A stretch of DNA of 64,000 bases from Bacillus sp. FSL H8-0547 (GCA_038002745.1 JBBODD010000001.1:1302001-1366000); one strand, 5' to 3'; positions 7,371 through 16,432 are shown, counted from the stretch's first letter. Numbers and translations are program-made. Notes: a model not told the origin generated them from the letters alone.

Positions 7371-9438
7371 GGGTGCTCACTCCTCCATCAGACCTTGTAA
7401 TATACGGCGCCTCATGGAGGGTCGTTTTTTTATTGGTCAACACCTGTATCCAGATGCGGACAGCAGCTATGAGGACGGCAATGACGACAATCATGAAAAT
7501 GGCACATAGTGCTGCATCGACATAATCGTTAATCAGCACCTGTTTCATCTGACTTGCATTTGCAGCAGGTGCCAGCACCTCGCCTTTATCCAGAGCACCT
7601 TTGAACAGTTCGGCATGTGAAAGGAATCCAATCTTGGGATTTTCATGAAAAAGCTTTTGCCAGCCCGCTGTCATTGTGACGATCAGAATCCATGTAGTCG
7701 GTATGAGCGTCACCCAGACATATGCTTTCTTGCCCATTTTGAACAGGATGGTTGTTCCAAGAAGCAGCGCAATTCCCGCAAGCATCTGGTTTGCAATTCC
7801 AAACAGCGGCCACAGTGTATTGATTCCCCCAAGCGGGTCTATGACTCCTTGATAAAGGAAGTATCCCCACCCAAGCACACACAGGGCTGTAGCTAAAATG
7901 TTGGCAGGCAGGAAATCAGTTCTTGCAAGCGGCTTATACACGTGTCCAAGGAGATCCTGAATCATAAATCTGCCGACACGCGTGCCTGCGTCAATGGTTG
8001 TAAGGATGAACAATGCTTCAAACAGTATGGCAAAATGATACCAGAAGGCCATAAGCGCTTTGCCGCCGATGACTTCTGAAAAAATATAGGCCATGCCAAT
8101 AGCAAGAGTCGGCGCACCGCCTGTTCTTGAGAGAACGGTCTCTTCTCCCACATCATCAGCAAGTCCCGTTAAATCATCAGGTGTGATTGTGAATCCCCAG
8201 CTTGAAACGACGGACGCAGCCTGAACGGCGTCTGTTCCAATTAAAGCAGGGGGACTGTTGATGGCAAAATATATACCCGGCGTCAGCACACATGCAGCAA
8301 TCATGGCCATAACGGCTACAAATGACTCAGTCAGCATCGCACCGTATCCGATTGGACGGGCGTGTGACTCTCTTTCTATCATTTTCGGAGTCGTTCCTGA
8401 AGAAACAAGTGCGTGGAAACCGGACACAGCTCCGCATGCGATGGTAATAAACAGGAAGGGAAACAGATTCCCGGCAAATACAGGCCCTGTGCCATCTATG
8501 AAAGGAGTCACGGACGGCATCTGGAGATCAGGTGCCACCACAATAATTCCTACAGCAAGGCCCAGGATGGTGCCAATCTTTAAAAACGTGCTGAGGTAGT
8601 CCCTCGGTGCAAGCAGGAGCCAAACAGGCAGAACAGAGGCAATGAACCCGTATCCGATCATAAGAATGGCAATTGTTTCGCCGCTGAATGTAAACATCTT
8701 GGCAAGCTCCGGTGTTTCTGCCACATGCTGTCCGTAATAGATTGACAAAAGCAGCAGGATCACTCCGATAATAGACCCTTCCCCTACTCTTCCCGGACGG
8801 ATATATCTCATATAAATCCCCATGAAAATGGCGATCGGAATGGTTGCGGCAATTGTAAACATGCCCCACGGACTTCCAACGAGCGCTTTTACAACAACGA
8901 GAGCAAGAACAGCTAAAAGAATAATCATAATGCCAAGAATTCCAATCATCGCAATGATTCCCGTTATTGGACCAATTTCTTCTTTAATCATTTCCCCTAA
9001 TGATTTTCCTTTGCGGCGCATGGATCCGAACAGGATGATAAAGTCCTGGACAGCTCCTGCAAGAATAACCCCGACGATGATCCAGATTGTTCCCGGTAAA
9101 TACCCCATTTGCGCGGCAAGAATCGGCCCTACAAGCGGCCCTGCTCCGGCAATCGCCGCAAAATGGTGGCCAAACAGCACCCATTTGTTTGTCGGCACAT
9201 AATCTTTTCCGTCATTATGCGTTTCTGCAGGTGTTTCGCGCTTATCATCAAGCTCAAACACTTTTTTTGCGATAAATCTGCTGTAAAACCGGTAGGCGAC
9301 AGCGTATGAACAAACGGCTGCCACGAGCAGCCAAATGGCATTGATGCTTTCTCCCTGATTGAGAGCAATTACCCCGAATCCTGCAGCCCCCAAAGCAGAA
9401 ACAATTCCCCAAATCACGATTGACTTAAGCGCTTTCAT
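7363..9438 (-). CDS. cstA: CstA family carbon-starvation peptide/pyruvate transporter
   Basis: A 691-residue membrane protein with about 16-18 transmembrane segments and the typical CstA start (RFYSRFIAKKVFELDD, then PTNKWVLFGHHFAAIAGAGP). Full length for the family. CstA proteins take up peptides, and their close homologues (BtsT/YjiY) import pyruvate by proton symport. Expression in other bacteria rises on carbon depletion or through a LytS-type sensor. The overlapping ybdD-like gene downstream is the normal partner. A sensor-kinase gene lies 107 nt upstream in the same direction with only a weak stem-loop between, so partial read-through is possible. Start supported by AAAGGGTGAATAAAA. Confidence 0.92.
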   Translation of the reverse strand: MKALKSIVIWGIVSALGAAGFGVIALNQGESINAIWLLVAAVCSYAVAYRFYSRFIAKKVFELDDKRETPAETHNDGKDYVPTNKWVLFGHHFAAIAGAGPLVGPILAAQMGYLPGTIWIIVGVILAGAVQDFIILFGSMRRKGKSLGEMIKEEIGPITGIIAMIGILGIMIILLAVLALVVVKALVGSPWGMFTIAATIPIAIFMGIYMRYIRPGRVGEGSIIGVILLLLSIYYGQHVAETPELAKMFTFSGETIAILMIGYGFIASVLPVWLLLAPRDYLSTFLKIGTILGLAVGIIVVAPDLQMPSVTPFIDGTGPVFAGNLFPFLFITIACGAVSGFHALVSSGTTPKMIERESHARPIGYGAMLTESFVAVMAMIAACVLTPGIYFAINSPPALIGTDAVQAASVVSSWGFTITPDDLTGLADDVGEETVLSRTGGAPTLAIGMAYIFSEVIGGKALMAFWYHFAILFEALFILTTIDAGTRVGRFMIQDLLGHVYKPLARTDFLPANILATALCVLGWGYFLYQGVIDPLGGINTLWPLFGIANQMLAGIALLLGTTILFKMGKKAYVWVTLIPTTWILIVTMTAGWQKLFHENPKIGFLSHAELFKGALDKGEVLAPAANASQMKQVLINDYVDAALCAIFMIVVIAVLIAAVRIWIQVLTNKKTTLHEAPYITRSDGGVSTHV

Positions 9439-9520
9439 TTTTATTCACCCTTTCATTTATGTACAAGCTCTATTATACAGATTTTTTTCAGAATTTTTAA
9501 ATATCTTTTTGCCTGTTTTT

Positions 9521-9544
9521 ACCCCGCATGCCAGCATACGGGGC
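9521..9544 (-). terminator. stem-loop between the sensor kinase gene and cstA
   Basis: A 10-bp inverted repeat (CCCCGCATGC / GCATACGGGG, one mismatch) begins right after the kinase stop codon. On the minus strand it is followed by TAAAAACAGG rather than a T run, so termination would be weak; the T-rich side faces the plus direction, where there is no gene to end. Confidence 0.4.
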
Positions 9545-9545
9545 T

Positions 9546-10799
9546 TTATTTGTTTTTCAACTTTTTCAGCGGCAGAATCATTGTTACCTCAGTGCCCAGT
9601 CCGACCTCACTCTTATAAGCCACTCTGCCTTTCATCGTTTCAATGATCCGGATTGACACCGTGGTGCCAAGTCCGGTGCCTTCATCTTTTGTGGAATAAA
9701 AAACGGTCCCGATTTTAGAAAGCTGCTCGGCGTTCATTCCTTTTCCTGTATCCGTTATAACTGTAATGGCGTTCATCTTTTTTGAATACAGCTGAGCCCT
9801 GACGCTTCCGCCTGCCGGTGTGGCTTCAATTGCATTTTTGAGCAGATTAACAAACGCCTGCTTCAGCTGGCTTCGGTCTGTTTCAATATAAAGCCCCGGG
9901 TTCAGCTGATAAGAAAGCCGGACACCGTGCTTCACTGCCAGGGGGTGCAGCAGCTGAATAACTTCCATGATCAGATCTGAAAGCTGAAATTCCTCGATCT
10001 GCTTAAGCTTAGGTTTAGCGAAATTCAGGTAGTCAGTAAGAATACTTTCTGCCCTTCCAAGTTCACTCATGATCAGGGACATGTACTGTTCATCGTTTTT
10101 ATGATTTTTACCCATCAGCTGCAGGAACCCTTTAACAACTGTCAGCGGGTTTCTGACTTCATGTGCGATTGATGCAGCGAGTTCGCCTATCGTCGTTAAT
10201 TTTTCCGTACGGATGATTTCATGCTTCATCATCTTGCGTTCAATCCCTGCTTCAAGCACCTTAGAGGATACACCGATCGCCATCACCTGGAGGATGCTGA
10301 AGATAAAAACGTAGAAGAAAAGCTTATTTCCGGCTGCCATGCCGTTTGCGACCAAGTATGCAAGCAGAATGGAAAGCTGGATCATGGTTGGCCAGAAACC
10401 AATAATGATGGACAATTGCACCCGCTTCTTAGGCTTATATTTTCTGAAGCGCTTTGAAAACAGGAAGGGGATGATTAAAGCCAGACATGCGCTCAAATAA
10501 CCATACAAAAGAGCATCTCCCCCAAGGTATGTTCTTGCAGCAAGAATAAAGCCGAACACGATCAGGCCTGCAGCAGGTCCTCCGTACAGCAGGGCAAGCA
10601 CCATGGGAACATAGCGCAAATCCCAATAAAGGCCATATTCATAGTAAGCAAAAATCATGCACAAAAAAGACGCTGCCCCGTATAGAATTCCTGAAAAATA
10701 AGGAGAATTGACCATACGCCTGTTTTCAAAAAAGACAGAATAAATAAGGACAGGAACCAGCACAATCAAAATGTGGAGCGTAAGTTTCTCTGCAAGCAT
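9546..10799 (-). CDS. KinB-like membrane sensor histidine kinase
   Basis: A 417-residue kinase. Residues 1-~195 contain six or so membrane segments of the 5TMR-LYT type, with no extracellular sensor domain. Residues ~205-270 are a HisKA domain with the phospho-acceptor His in AHEVRNPLTVVKGFLQL, and ~305-412 an HATPase domain (N box NLLKNAIEA, G boxes DTGKGM and GTGLGTTVS). Size and architecture match B. subtilis KinB, which feeds the sporulation phosphorelay. No response regulator is nearby, as expected for an orphan phosphorelay kinase. The B. subtilis kapB neighbour is absent; cstA follows instead. A LytS-like role in controlling cstA is an alternative, though those kinases lack the HisKA type seen here. 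Confidence 0.82.
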   Translation of the reverse strand: MLAEKLTLHILIVLVPVLIYSVFFENRRMVNSPYFSGILYGAASFLCMIFAYYEYGLYWDLRYVPMVLALLYGGPAAGLIVFGFILAARTYLGGDALLYGYLSACLALIIPFLFSKRFRKYKPKKRVQLSIIIGFWPTMIQLSILLAYLVANGMAAGNKLFFYVFIFSILQVMAIGVSSKVLEAGIERKMMKHEIIRTEKLTTIGELAASIAHEVRNPLTVVKGFLQLMGKNHKNDEQYMSLIMSELGRAESILTDYLNFAKPKLKQIEEFQLSDLIMEVIQLLHPLAVKHGVRLSYQLNPGLYIETDRSQLKQAFVNLLKNAIEATPAGGSVRAQLYSKKMNAITVITDTGKGMNAEQLSKIGTVFYSTKDEGTGLGTTVSIRIIETMKGRVAYKSEVGLGTEVTMILPLKKLKNK

Positions 10800-11001
10800 C
10801 GTAATTTCCCCAATTATTTTTATGTAGTATTGTGTTATTCGACAAAAACCGCAAAACTCCTTTCCTTTTTCACAGGCGCATTTCTTTTTTTATTTTGGGC
10901 TGTACTTCTTGAATTTGCTGGATAAAACGGTTAAACAAACGTTTAATTAAGGTTTCAATCCCCTCTGTAACAGGTATTTTTAGGATATGGAGGTGATGAT
11001 C

Positions 11002-11190
11002 TTGACTGAACGCAAAGAAAAGCTGAAACAGGACAACCCCGAACAAATTCCCGGACGGGACGGAAAGACCATTCTTGAGCAGAAAAATGATTTGAACACA
11101 GATCCCGTCCCGCTTGAGGAACTGAAACTCAATGCAGAAGATGAGAAGAATAAGCATAAAACGAAAAATCGATCTTCAAGTGAAGAGTGA
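11002..11190 (+). CDS. small highly charged hypothetical protein
   Basis: A 62-residue ORF starting at TTG, preceded by a textbook GGAGGTGAT 6 nt upstream; an ATG at 10996 sits inside that site and is unlikely. The protein is almost entirely polar (TERKEKLKQDNPEQIPGRDG at the N-terminus, Lys/Glu-rich C-terminus), has no membrane segment, Cys or aromatic core, and is probably disordered. Not recognised. It is divergent from the sensor kinase gene and is followed within 60 nt by the terminator of the anti-sigma gene on the other strand. The strong ribosome site is the main reason to call it. Confidence 0.55.
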   Translation: MTERKEKLKQDNPEQIPGRDGKTILEQKNDLNTDPVPLEELKLNAEDEKNKHKTKNRSSSEE

Positions 11191-11242
11191 CTCAGGCGGA
11201 GAGCCGCTTCATTGGAATCTCACTTGTTACAAATGTGAACAC

Positions 11243-11293
11243 AAAAAAAATTCCGGAACCATCTTGCGGAAAGAAAGATGATCCGGAATTTTA
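11243..11293 (-). terminator. intrinsic terminator of the sigma/anti-sigma operon
   Basis: On the minus strand TTCCGGATCATCTT ... AAGATGGTTCCGGAA followed by TTTTTTTTG, just after the anti-sigma stop codon. Confidence 0.8.
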
Positions 11294-11298
11294 CCTGT

Positions 11299-12333
11299 CT
11301 ATTTTCTTTTCAGGTCTGCTTCTCCGATTTCCCCGACAATCAGTTTAAGCTTGCCTGACTGGTTAAAAGAAGTAATGGGATAGTTTGCAGAGATAACGGT
11401 TTTGTTGTTTTGCCTGTTCATGCTGAAGCCGTCCGCCATGTATTCATTTCCTTCTTCATCGATCAATTTCGTGCGGTGCGCAAACAGGTTTTCATCCTCA
11501 TGTTCCCCTTCTAGTGAAAAGATCAGATTTAATGAAGTTGGGTTCGCCTCGGCTTTAGACACATGAATCGCAGATGACTTGCCCTCCACTTCATATTGAA
11601 CCACTGAATCAGCACTCATCTTATTGCTGTCCGCCGCAGAAAGTTCCCACTTGCCGTCAATTTTCTTCATTTCATCTGTTCCGTAGAAGACATTGACGCT
11701 TTCTATTTCTACAACAGCCCCTTTTAAGGCTGGCATCTGCCCTTTATGGGATTCAAGGATGACATCGTACTGAATATGCCCCGTTTCTTTATTCATCAGG
11801 GAATTTTGTGAATCAGAAAGGGATGGATGACTGCCGGTTCCTTTCAAAACCTTTGTATCCGGAATAAATTCTGCGATATATTCGCCATCTCCGTTTTTCA
11901 CCCGGTAATCCATCGTTACTTCTTGTGCACGATCCAGAATCGAAGGATCTTCAAAAGTCAGCTGAAAGCTCATTCCTGCTTTATTTTTGTCAGAGAATTG
12001 TCCGGCAAGAACGATCGTTATGTTCTGATCGGCTGCTGCACTCGTATTTTCCTGTACGAAACCTTTATTGACAGCTTGCTCGATCCCTTTGTCCCCAAAG
12101 GCAAAGAACTCGTTCACACCAGCCATTACATGTTCATTGGAAAGCACAGCACCTGTAATAAGTAGAGCGCATGCTGCTGCAGCAGCCTGTTTCCAAATAT
12201 AGCGGGCTTTTTTCTTCTTTGATTTGACCCGGATTAAATCGTAGGACTGCTCTAAAGATTGCCTCACTTTAACAGGTATCTCTTTTTCTTTATTCATCAC
12301 CCGGTTCATTTCATTCTCGAAATGATCATTCAT
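11299..12333 (-). CDS. DUF4179 domain anti-sigma factor (membrane)
   Basis: A 344-residue single-pass membrane protein. Residues 1-~45 are a basic cytoplasmic segment, ~46-65 a membrane helix (WKQAAAAACALLITGAV), and the rest is extracellular with the DUF4179 immunoglobulin-like domain beginning around AGVNEFFAFGDKGIEQA. Proteins of this type are encoded downstream of ECF sigma factors in Bacilli and hold them inactive at the membrane until an envelope signal arrives. The gene overlaps the sigma gene by 8 nt. The ATG at 12333 is preferred over the in-frame TTG at 12339 because GAAGGAGTG is then correctly spaced. The signal sensed is unknown. Confidence 0.84.
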   Translation of the reverse strand: MNDHFENEMNRVMNKEKEIPVKVRQSLEQSYDLIRVKSKKKKARYIWKQAAAAACALLITGAVLSNEHVMAGVNEFFAFGDKGIEQAVNKGFVQENTSAAADQNITIVLAGQFSDKNKAGMSFQLTFEDPSILDRAQEVTMDYRVKNGDGEYIAEFIPDTKVLKGTGSHPSLSDSQNSLMNKETGHIQYDVILESHKGQMPALKGAVVEIESVNVFYGTDEMKKIDGKWELSAADSNKMSADSVVQYEVEGKSSAIHVSKAEANPTSLNLIFSLEGEHEDENLFAHRTKLIDEEGNEYMADGFSMNRQNNKTVISANYPITSFNQSGKLKLIVGEIGEADLKRK

Positions 12334-12853
12334 ACCCAATCACTCCTTCGGTTTTATAATAAGTCGTTCTCAAGATTGATTTCGCTCTGGACAGTCTTGA
12401 TTTAATCGTCCCTTCCGGCTCTTTTAAAAATTCACTGATTTCTTTCACATTCAATCCGACAATGTAATATAAAATAAGTGCCATCCTGTAGACTTCGTTT
12501 AAACTGTTCAGTGCATCTTCTAATTCCAGCTTTACGTAGCCGTTATTTTTTTCTGCGGGAAGCAGATGATCATGAAGAACCGGAATGGCTTTATTCTTTT
12601 TCAGCTGGCTGTTGCACGTATTGATCAGGATTTTGCAGATCCAGGTATTGAAGTATTCATCGTTTTTTAACGTATGTAGTTTTTCATATGCCGATAGAAT
12701 CGCATCCTGCATAGCATCCGCCGCATCTTCATCTTTGGTTAATAATCTTCTGGCTGTTCTGTACAAGACATCTTCGTATTGCCTGACAAGCAGAACAAAG
12801 GCTTCGCCGTCTCCCTTTTTCGCCTTTTTTACTAAAGCTTTCAGTGACCCCAT
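12326..12853 (-). CDS. ECF RNA polymerase sigma factor
   Basis: A 175-residue sigma-70 family protein of the ECF class. Region 2 covers about residues 18-85 (YEDVLYRTARRLL, DEDAADAMQDAILSAYEKL) and region 4 about 110-165 with the helix-turn-helix NVKEISEFLKEPEGTIKSRL. It should direct RNA polymerase to envelope-stress type promoters. It is co-transcribed with the overlapping DUF4179 anti-sigma gene. A candidate self-recognised promoter lies upstream (12893-12920). Start supported by GGGGGGTGGCTGA. The exact subfamily is not assigned. Confidence 0.9.
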   Translation of the reverse strand: MGSLKALVKKAKKGDGEAFVLLVRQYEDVLYRTARRLLTKDEDAADAMQDAILSAYEKLHTLKNDEYFNTWICKILINTCNSQLKKNKAIPVLHDHLLPAEKNNGYVKLELEDALNSLNEVYRMALILYYIVGLNVKEISEFLKEPEGTIKSRLSRAKSILRTTYYKTEGVIGYE

Positions 12854-12892
12854 TCAGCCACCCCCCTGACGGTTATTTTGTTTTTCAATAGA

Positions 12893-12920
12893 TTAGATAG
12901 GAAAGCACCTCAAATGGTTG
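12893..12920 (-). promoter_or_regulatory. candidate ECF-type autoregulatory promoter
   Basis: On the minus strand a CAACC motif is followed after 16 nt by TATCTAA, 40 nt upstream of the sigma start codon. The AAC core and 16-nt spacing are typical of ECF promoters; the -10 is inferred from position only. Confidence 0.4.
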
Positions 12921-13004
12921 CATAAAATGAATGGACCGGTTAAATATAGATACTCTTGCCTTCACAATATTACAGATCCATGAAACAGCTCTATGATAGA
13001 ATAC

Positions 13005-13052
13005 CAAAAAAAGGCGGCAGCCCCTCCATAATTGAAGGGCTGCCGCCTTTTC
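13005..13052 (-). terminator. strong intrinsic terminator of the actP operon
   Basis: On the minus strand AAGGCGGCAGCCC ... GGGGCTGCCGCCTT followed by TTTTTGG. Long GC-rich stem, just after the actP stop codon. Confidence 0.9.
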
Positions 13053-13063
13053 ATTGTTCTGTA

Positions 13064-14590
13064 TTATTTCATTCCCGTATTCGCTTTTACAAGAATTTCA
13101 TCAAATTTCTTTGCATCTTCTTTTTTGCTCGACACAATGGTTCCAATGTATGCTCCTAAAAATCCAAGCGGTATAGACACAATGCCAGGGTTTGAGAGGC
13201 TGAACAGCGGCTCTCCCGTTAAGATCGCAGCTCCTTCAGGCGACCATACGTTGGGACTGATGGCAACAAGAAACAAAGAGCTTAAAAGGCCTGTCAGCAT
13301 TCCCGTTACGGCACCTGCTGTGTTAAACTTCCTCCAGAAAATAGTCAGAACTAAAATTGGGAGGTTCGCACTCGCTGCAACCGCAAAGGCAAGCGCAACG
13401 AGGAAAGCGACATTCATGTTTTGAGCAAAGAGAGCCAGAAGAATGGACAGCACAGCTACACCGATGGAAGCCCATCTTGCTGCCACGACCTGCTCTTTCT
13501 CTGTTGCCTCTCCGCGGCGGAGAATATGACTGTAAAAATCATGGGCAAAAGCGGAAGCAGCTGAGAGCACAAGCCCCGCCACTACTGCAAGGATTGTCGC
13601 AAAGGCAACAGCTGATACGAATGCAAACAGGAAGTCTCCGCCGATCGCTTCAGCGAGAAGCGGTGCCGCCATGTTACCTGCCGCATTTGCAGCGACAATA
13701 TTGTCATAGCCGACAAACGCCGCAGCGCCAAAACCAAGAAAGACCGTCATCACATAAAAAGCGCCGATAATCCATGTCGCATACACAACTGATTTCCTGG
13801 CCGTAATCGCATCCTTTACCGTAAAAAAGCGAATCAGAATATGCGGAAGGCCAGCAGTACCCAGGACAAGCGCCAGATTCAGGGAAATCGTATCAAGAGG
13901 ATTTGTAAATTTGTTCCCCGGATTCAGGAAGCTCTCTCCAAGCGGAGTAGCTGTCTGCATCTCAGAAAACATTTTCGCAATGCTGAAATCAAATTTTGCA
14001 AATACTATAACTGAAATAATAAACGTCCCAATCATCAGCAGAACGGCTTTAACAATCTGAACCCAGCTCGTTGCTGTCATCCCGCCGAATACTACGTAAA
14101 TCGTCATCAGCGTTCCTACGATCAGTACAGAGTACACATAATCGATGCCAAGCAGGAGATGAATGAGGCCGCCTGCACCTACCAGCTGCGCAATCATATA
14201 GAAAATTGATATAGAAATGGTGTTAAGGGCTGCCACACCGCGGACTTTGCTGTTGTTAAACCTTGCTGCGATCATATCCGCCATCGTATACTTGCCCAAA
14301 TTGCGGAGCGGCTCAGCAATTATGTACAACACGACAAGATATGCCACAAGAAAACCAATACTGTAAAAGAAGCCGTCAAAACCAGAAAGCGCTATCATTC
14401 CCGCGATTCCTAAAAAAGACGCCGCAGACATGTAGTCTCCTGCTATAGCAAGTCCATTCTGAAAACCGGTGAGACTGCTGTCTGCTGTATAAAAATCACT
14501 GGTTGTCTTCGTGCGTTTTGAGGCAAAATAAGTAATGAATAAGGTCATAATGACGATCCCTAAAAAGAGGGAGAATGCCAGAATATTCAT
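13064..14590 (-). CDS. actP: sodium:solute symporter, ActP-type acetate permease
   Basis: A 508-residue protein with about 13 membrane segments of the SSS (LeuT-fold) family. SSLTGFQNGLAIAGDYMSAA near residue 38 and the whole N-terminal half match ActP of E. coli and YwcA of B. subtilis, which import acetate and related short monocarboxylates with sodium. The small DUF485 protein encoded 15 nt upstream is its constant partner, which supports ActP over other SSS members. GGAGGAAACCGAACC precedes the ATG. Confidence 0.88.
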   Translation of the reverse strand: MNILAFSLFLGIVIMTLFITYFASKRTKTTSDFYTADSSLTGFQNGLAIAGDYMSAASFLGIAGMIALSGFDGFFYSIGFLVAYLVVLYIIAEPLRNLGKYTMADMIAARFNNSKVRGVAALNTISISIFYMIAQLVGAGGLIHLLLGIDYVYSVLIVGTLMTIYVVFGGMTATSWVQIVKAVLLMIGTFIISVIVFAKFDFSIAKMFSEMQTATPLGESFLNPGNKFTNPLDTISLNLALVLGTAGLPHILIRFFTVKDAITARKSVVYATWIIGAFYVMTVFLGFGAAAFVGYDNIVAANAAGNMAAPLLAEAIGGDFLFAFVSAVAFATILAVVAGLVLSAASAFAHDFYSHILRRGEATEKEQVVAARWASIGVAVLSILLALFAQNMNVAFLVALAFAVAASANLPILVLTIFWRKFNTAGAVTGMLTGLLSSLFLVAISPNVWSPEGAAILTGEPLFSLSNPGIVSIPLGFLGAYIGTIVSSKKEDAKKFDEILVKANTGMK

Positions 14591-14605
14591 GGTTCGGTTT
14601 CCTCC

Positions 14606-14938
14606 TTACCTAGTTGACTCTGATTTGATTGTTTCTACGATCTCGTCAAATTTTCTAGCTTTGCGGGAGTACATCATACAAAGAGCCCACGTCATAATAA
14701 ACTGTGCAAATGCGAATACCCATGCCCAGCTGACTGGTCCTGCTGCCGGCTGATTTAAAACATCGGAATACGCAGTCAGGACCGGCAGTGTAAAATAAAA
14801 CGCCAAAAAGAATAAGGTCATCGGCAGAATAAAACTCCGTTTGGCTTGAAGCAGCTTCTGAAAAGATTCGGACTGAACAATTTTTGTGTAATCGACTGCA
14901 GACGGGGCCGCTTTAACTTGTTTTTTTCCATCGTTCAC
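14606..14938 (-). CDS. DUF485 family small membrane protein (ActP partner, YjcH-like)
   Basis: A 110-residue protein with two membrane segments (about residues 38-58 and 68-92). The segment between YTKIVQSESFQKLLQAKR and the first helix is the DUF485 signature seen in E. coli YjcH and B. subtilis YwcB. These proteins are encoded next to acetate/monocarboxylate symporters and likely help their assembly or function. Start is GTG with GAGGAGGAATGTAGC. It is first in a two-gene operon with actP and divergent from niaP. Confidence 0.87.
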   Translation of the reverse strand: MNDGKKQVKAAPSAVDYTKIVQSESFQKLLQAKRSFILPMTLFFLAFYFTLPVLTAYSDVLNQPAAGPVSWAWVFAFAQFIMTWALCMMYSRKARKFDEIVETIKSESTR

Positions 14939-15083
14939 GCTACATTCCTCCTCAGGTTACAATCTGACCATTAACCTTCCTTTCTTTCCATAATTTCACA
15001 CTCTCATTATATAGTTACCTGAAAAGTATGTAAATTCTGAAATCTAAACTTTTAAAATTAGCATCTTTCGAATCATACAAAGA

Positions 15084-15112
15084 TAGATAATCTCGGCCAG
15101 GTAGACTAAAAT
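15084..15112 (+). promoter_or_regulatory. candidate niaP promoter
   Basis: TAGATA (-35, 4/6) and TAAAAT (-10, 5/6) with a 17-nt spacer, 42 nt upstream of the niaP start. No palindrome like the NAD-cluster operators at 62.2 and 63.05 kb was seen here. Confidence 0.4.
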
Positions 15113-15153
15113 AAAAAGGATTACTGAATTACGTTTTTTTACAGGAGGATATT

Positions 15154-16359
15154 ATGGAGAAGAACCAATCCCTTCCGACCAAGAAATTGCTCGGCATCGC
15201 CGGACTCGGGTGGCTGTTTGATGCAATGGATGTCGGCATGCTGTCGTTTATTATTGCGGCTCTTCAGTCTGACTGGGGACTCAGTGTAAAGGAAATGGCC
15301 TGGATCGGGAGCATGAATTCGATCGGAATGGCCGCAGGTGCCCTCGTTTTCGGATTGCTTTCAGATAAAATCGGGCGGAAACAGGTTTTTATTATTACTT
15401 TGCTTCTTTTCTCAATCGGCAGCGGTTTGTCTGCCTTCACAACGACTCTTACTGCCTTTTTGATCCTGCGGTTTTTTGTCGGCATGGGGCTTGGCGGAGA
15501 ACTTCCTGTGGCATCTACGCTTGTGTCGGAAAGTGTTGCACCTGAAAAAAGAGGAAGAATTGTCGTCCTGCTTGAAAGCTTCTGGGCTGCAGGCTGGCTG
15601 ATTGCTGCCCTTATTTCTTACTTTGTTATACCATCGTACGGCTGGCAAACGGCGCTTCTGTTAAGTGCACTGCCTGCGTTTTACGCGCTTTACCTGCGGC
15701 TGAAGCTTCCTGATTCTCCGCAATTCCTTGCCATAAAGAAAGAACAGCGGCCTTCTGTGCTTGAAAATATGAAAACGGTCTGGTCAAAACAATATGTCCG
15801 TCAGACGACCATGCTTTGGATCTTATGGTTCTGTGTCGTCTTCTCTTATTACGGCATGTTCCTTTGGCTTCCAAGCGTCATGGTGCTGAAGGGATTCAGC
15901 CTGATCAAGAGTTTTCAGTATGTGCTGATTATGACCCTTGCACAGCTTCCGGGCTATTTTACGGCTGCCTGGTTTATTGAAAAATTCGGACGTAAATTTG
16001 TGCTGACCACGTATCTTACGGGAACGGCCATAAGCGCGTATTTCTTTGGAACAGCTGAATCACTTGCGCTCCTGCTTACGTCGGGAATTTTTCTATCATT
16101 CTTCAACCTGGGAGCATGGGGTGCCCTATATGCCTACACTCCAGAGCAGTATCCGACTGCTGTAAGAGGAACCGGTGCAGGAATGGCGGCATCGTTTGGA
16201 AGGATCGGCGGCATACTCGGACCGCTTCTTGTCGGCTACTTAGTAGCTGCCGAAGCATCTATTACGTCCATCTTCACTATTTTCTGCGCCTCCATTATGA
16301 TTGGCGTCCTTGCTGTTTTGGTGCTTGGAAAAGAAACGAAAGCAAAAATACTTACTTAA
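15154..16359 (+). CDS. niaP: MFS niacin (nicotinate) transporter NiaP
   Basis: A 401-residue major facilitator protein with 12 membrane segments. It matches B. subtilis NiaP (YceI) along its whole length as I remember it: KLLGIAGLGWLFDAMDVGML at the start, GLGGELPVASTLVSE in the middle and AYTPEQYPTAVRGTG near the end. The loop motif GLLSDKIGRKQ is the usual MFS signature. NiaP imports nicotinate, and in this genome it would feed the pncB-pncA salvage genes 45 kb away. AGGAGGATATT precedes the ATG. Single gene, divergent from the DUF485-actP pair. Confidence 0.9.
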   Translation: MEKNQSLPTKKLLGIAGLGWLFDAMDVGMLSFIIAALQSDWGLSVKEMAWIGSMNSIGMAAGALVFGLLSDKIGRKQVFIITLLLFSIGSGLSAFTTTLTAFLILRFFVGMGLGGELPVASTLVSESVAPEKRGRIVVLLESFWAAGWLIAALISYFVIPSYGWQTALLLSALPAFYALYLRLKLPDSPQFLAIKKEQRPSVLENMKTVWSKQYVRQTTMLWILWFCVVFSYYGMFLWLPSVMVLKGFSLIKSFQYVLIMTLAQLPGYFTAAWFIEKFGRKFVLTTYLTGTAISAYFFGTAESLALLLTSGIFLSFFNLGAWGALYAYTPEQYPTAVRGTGAGMAASFGRIGGILGPLLVGYLVAAEASITSIFTIFCASIMIGVLAVLVLGKETKAKILT

Positions 16360-16429
16360 AAAACCTCTGTATGCCCGCAGACAGTCTTGAATGAATCAGA
16401 CTCCTGCGCGGCATGCAGAGGTTTTTTTA
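16358..16429. terminator. bidirectional terminator between niaP and livF
   Basis: AAAAAACCTCTG at one end and GCAGAGGTTTTTTT at the other form a long stem with an inner imperfect hairpin. A-runs on one side and T-runs on the other let it serve both niaP and the converging livF. Confidence 0.8.
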
Positions 16430-16432
16430 TAA

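Noticed and set aside
8822-9202. Plus-strand open frame of 126 codons inside cstA
   Set aside because: It is antisense to a clearly conserved membrane-protein gene, lacks a ribosome site and has repetitive low-complexity translation typical of shadow frames.
15040-15153. NrtR-type operator in front of niaP
   Set aside because: No TTAACAA/TTGTTAA palindrome was found in the region; control of niaP by the NAD regulator is not supported.
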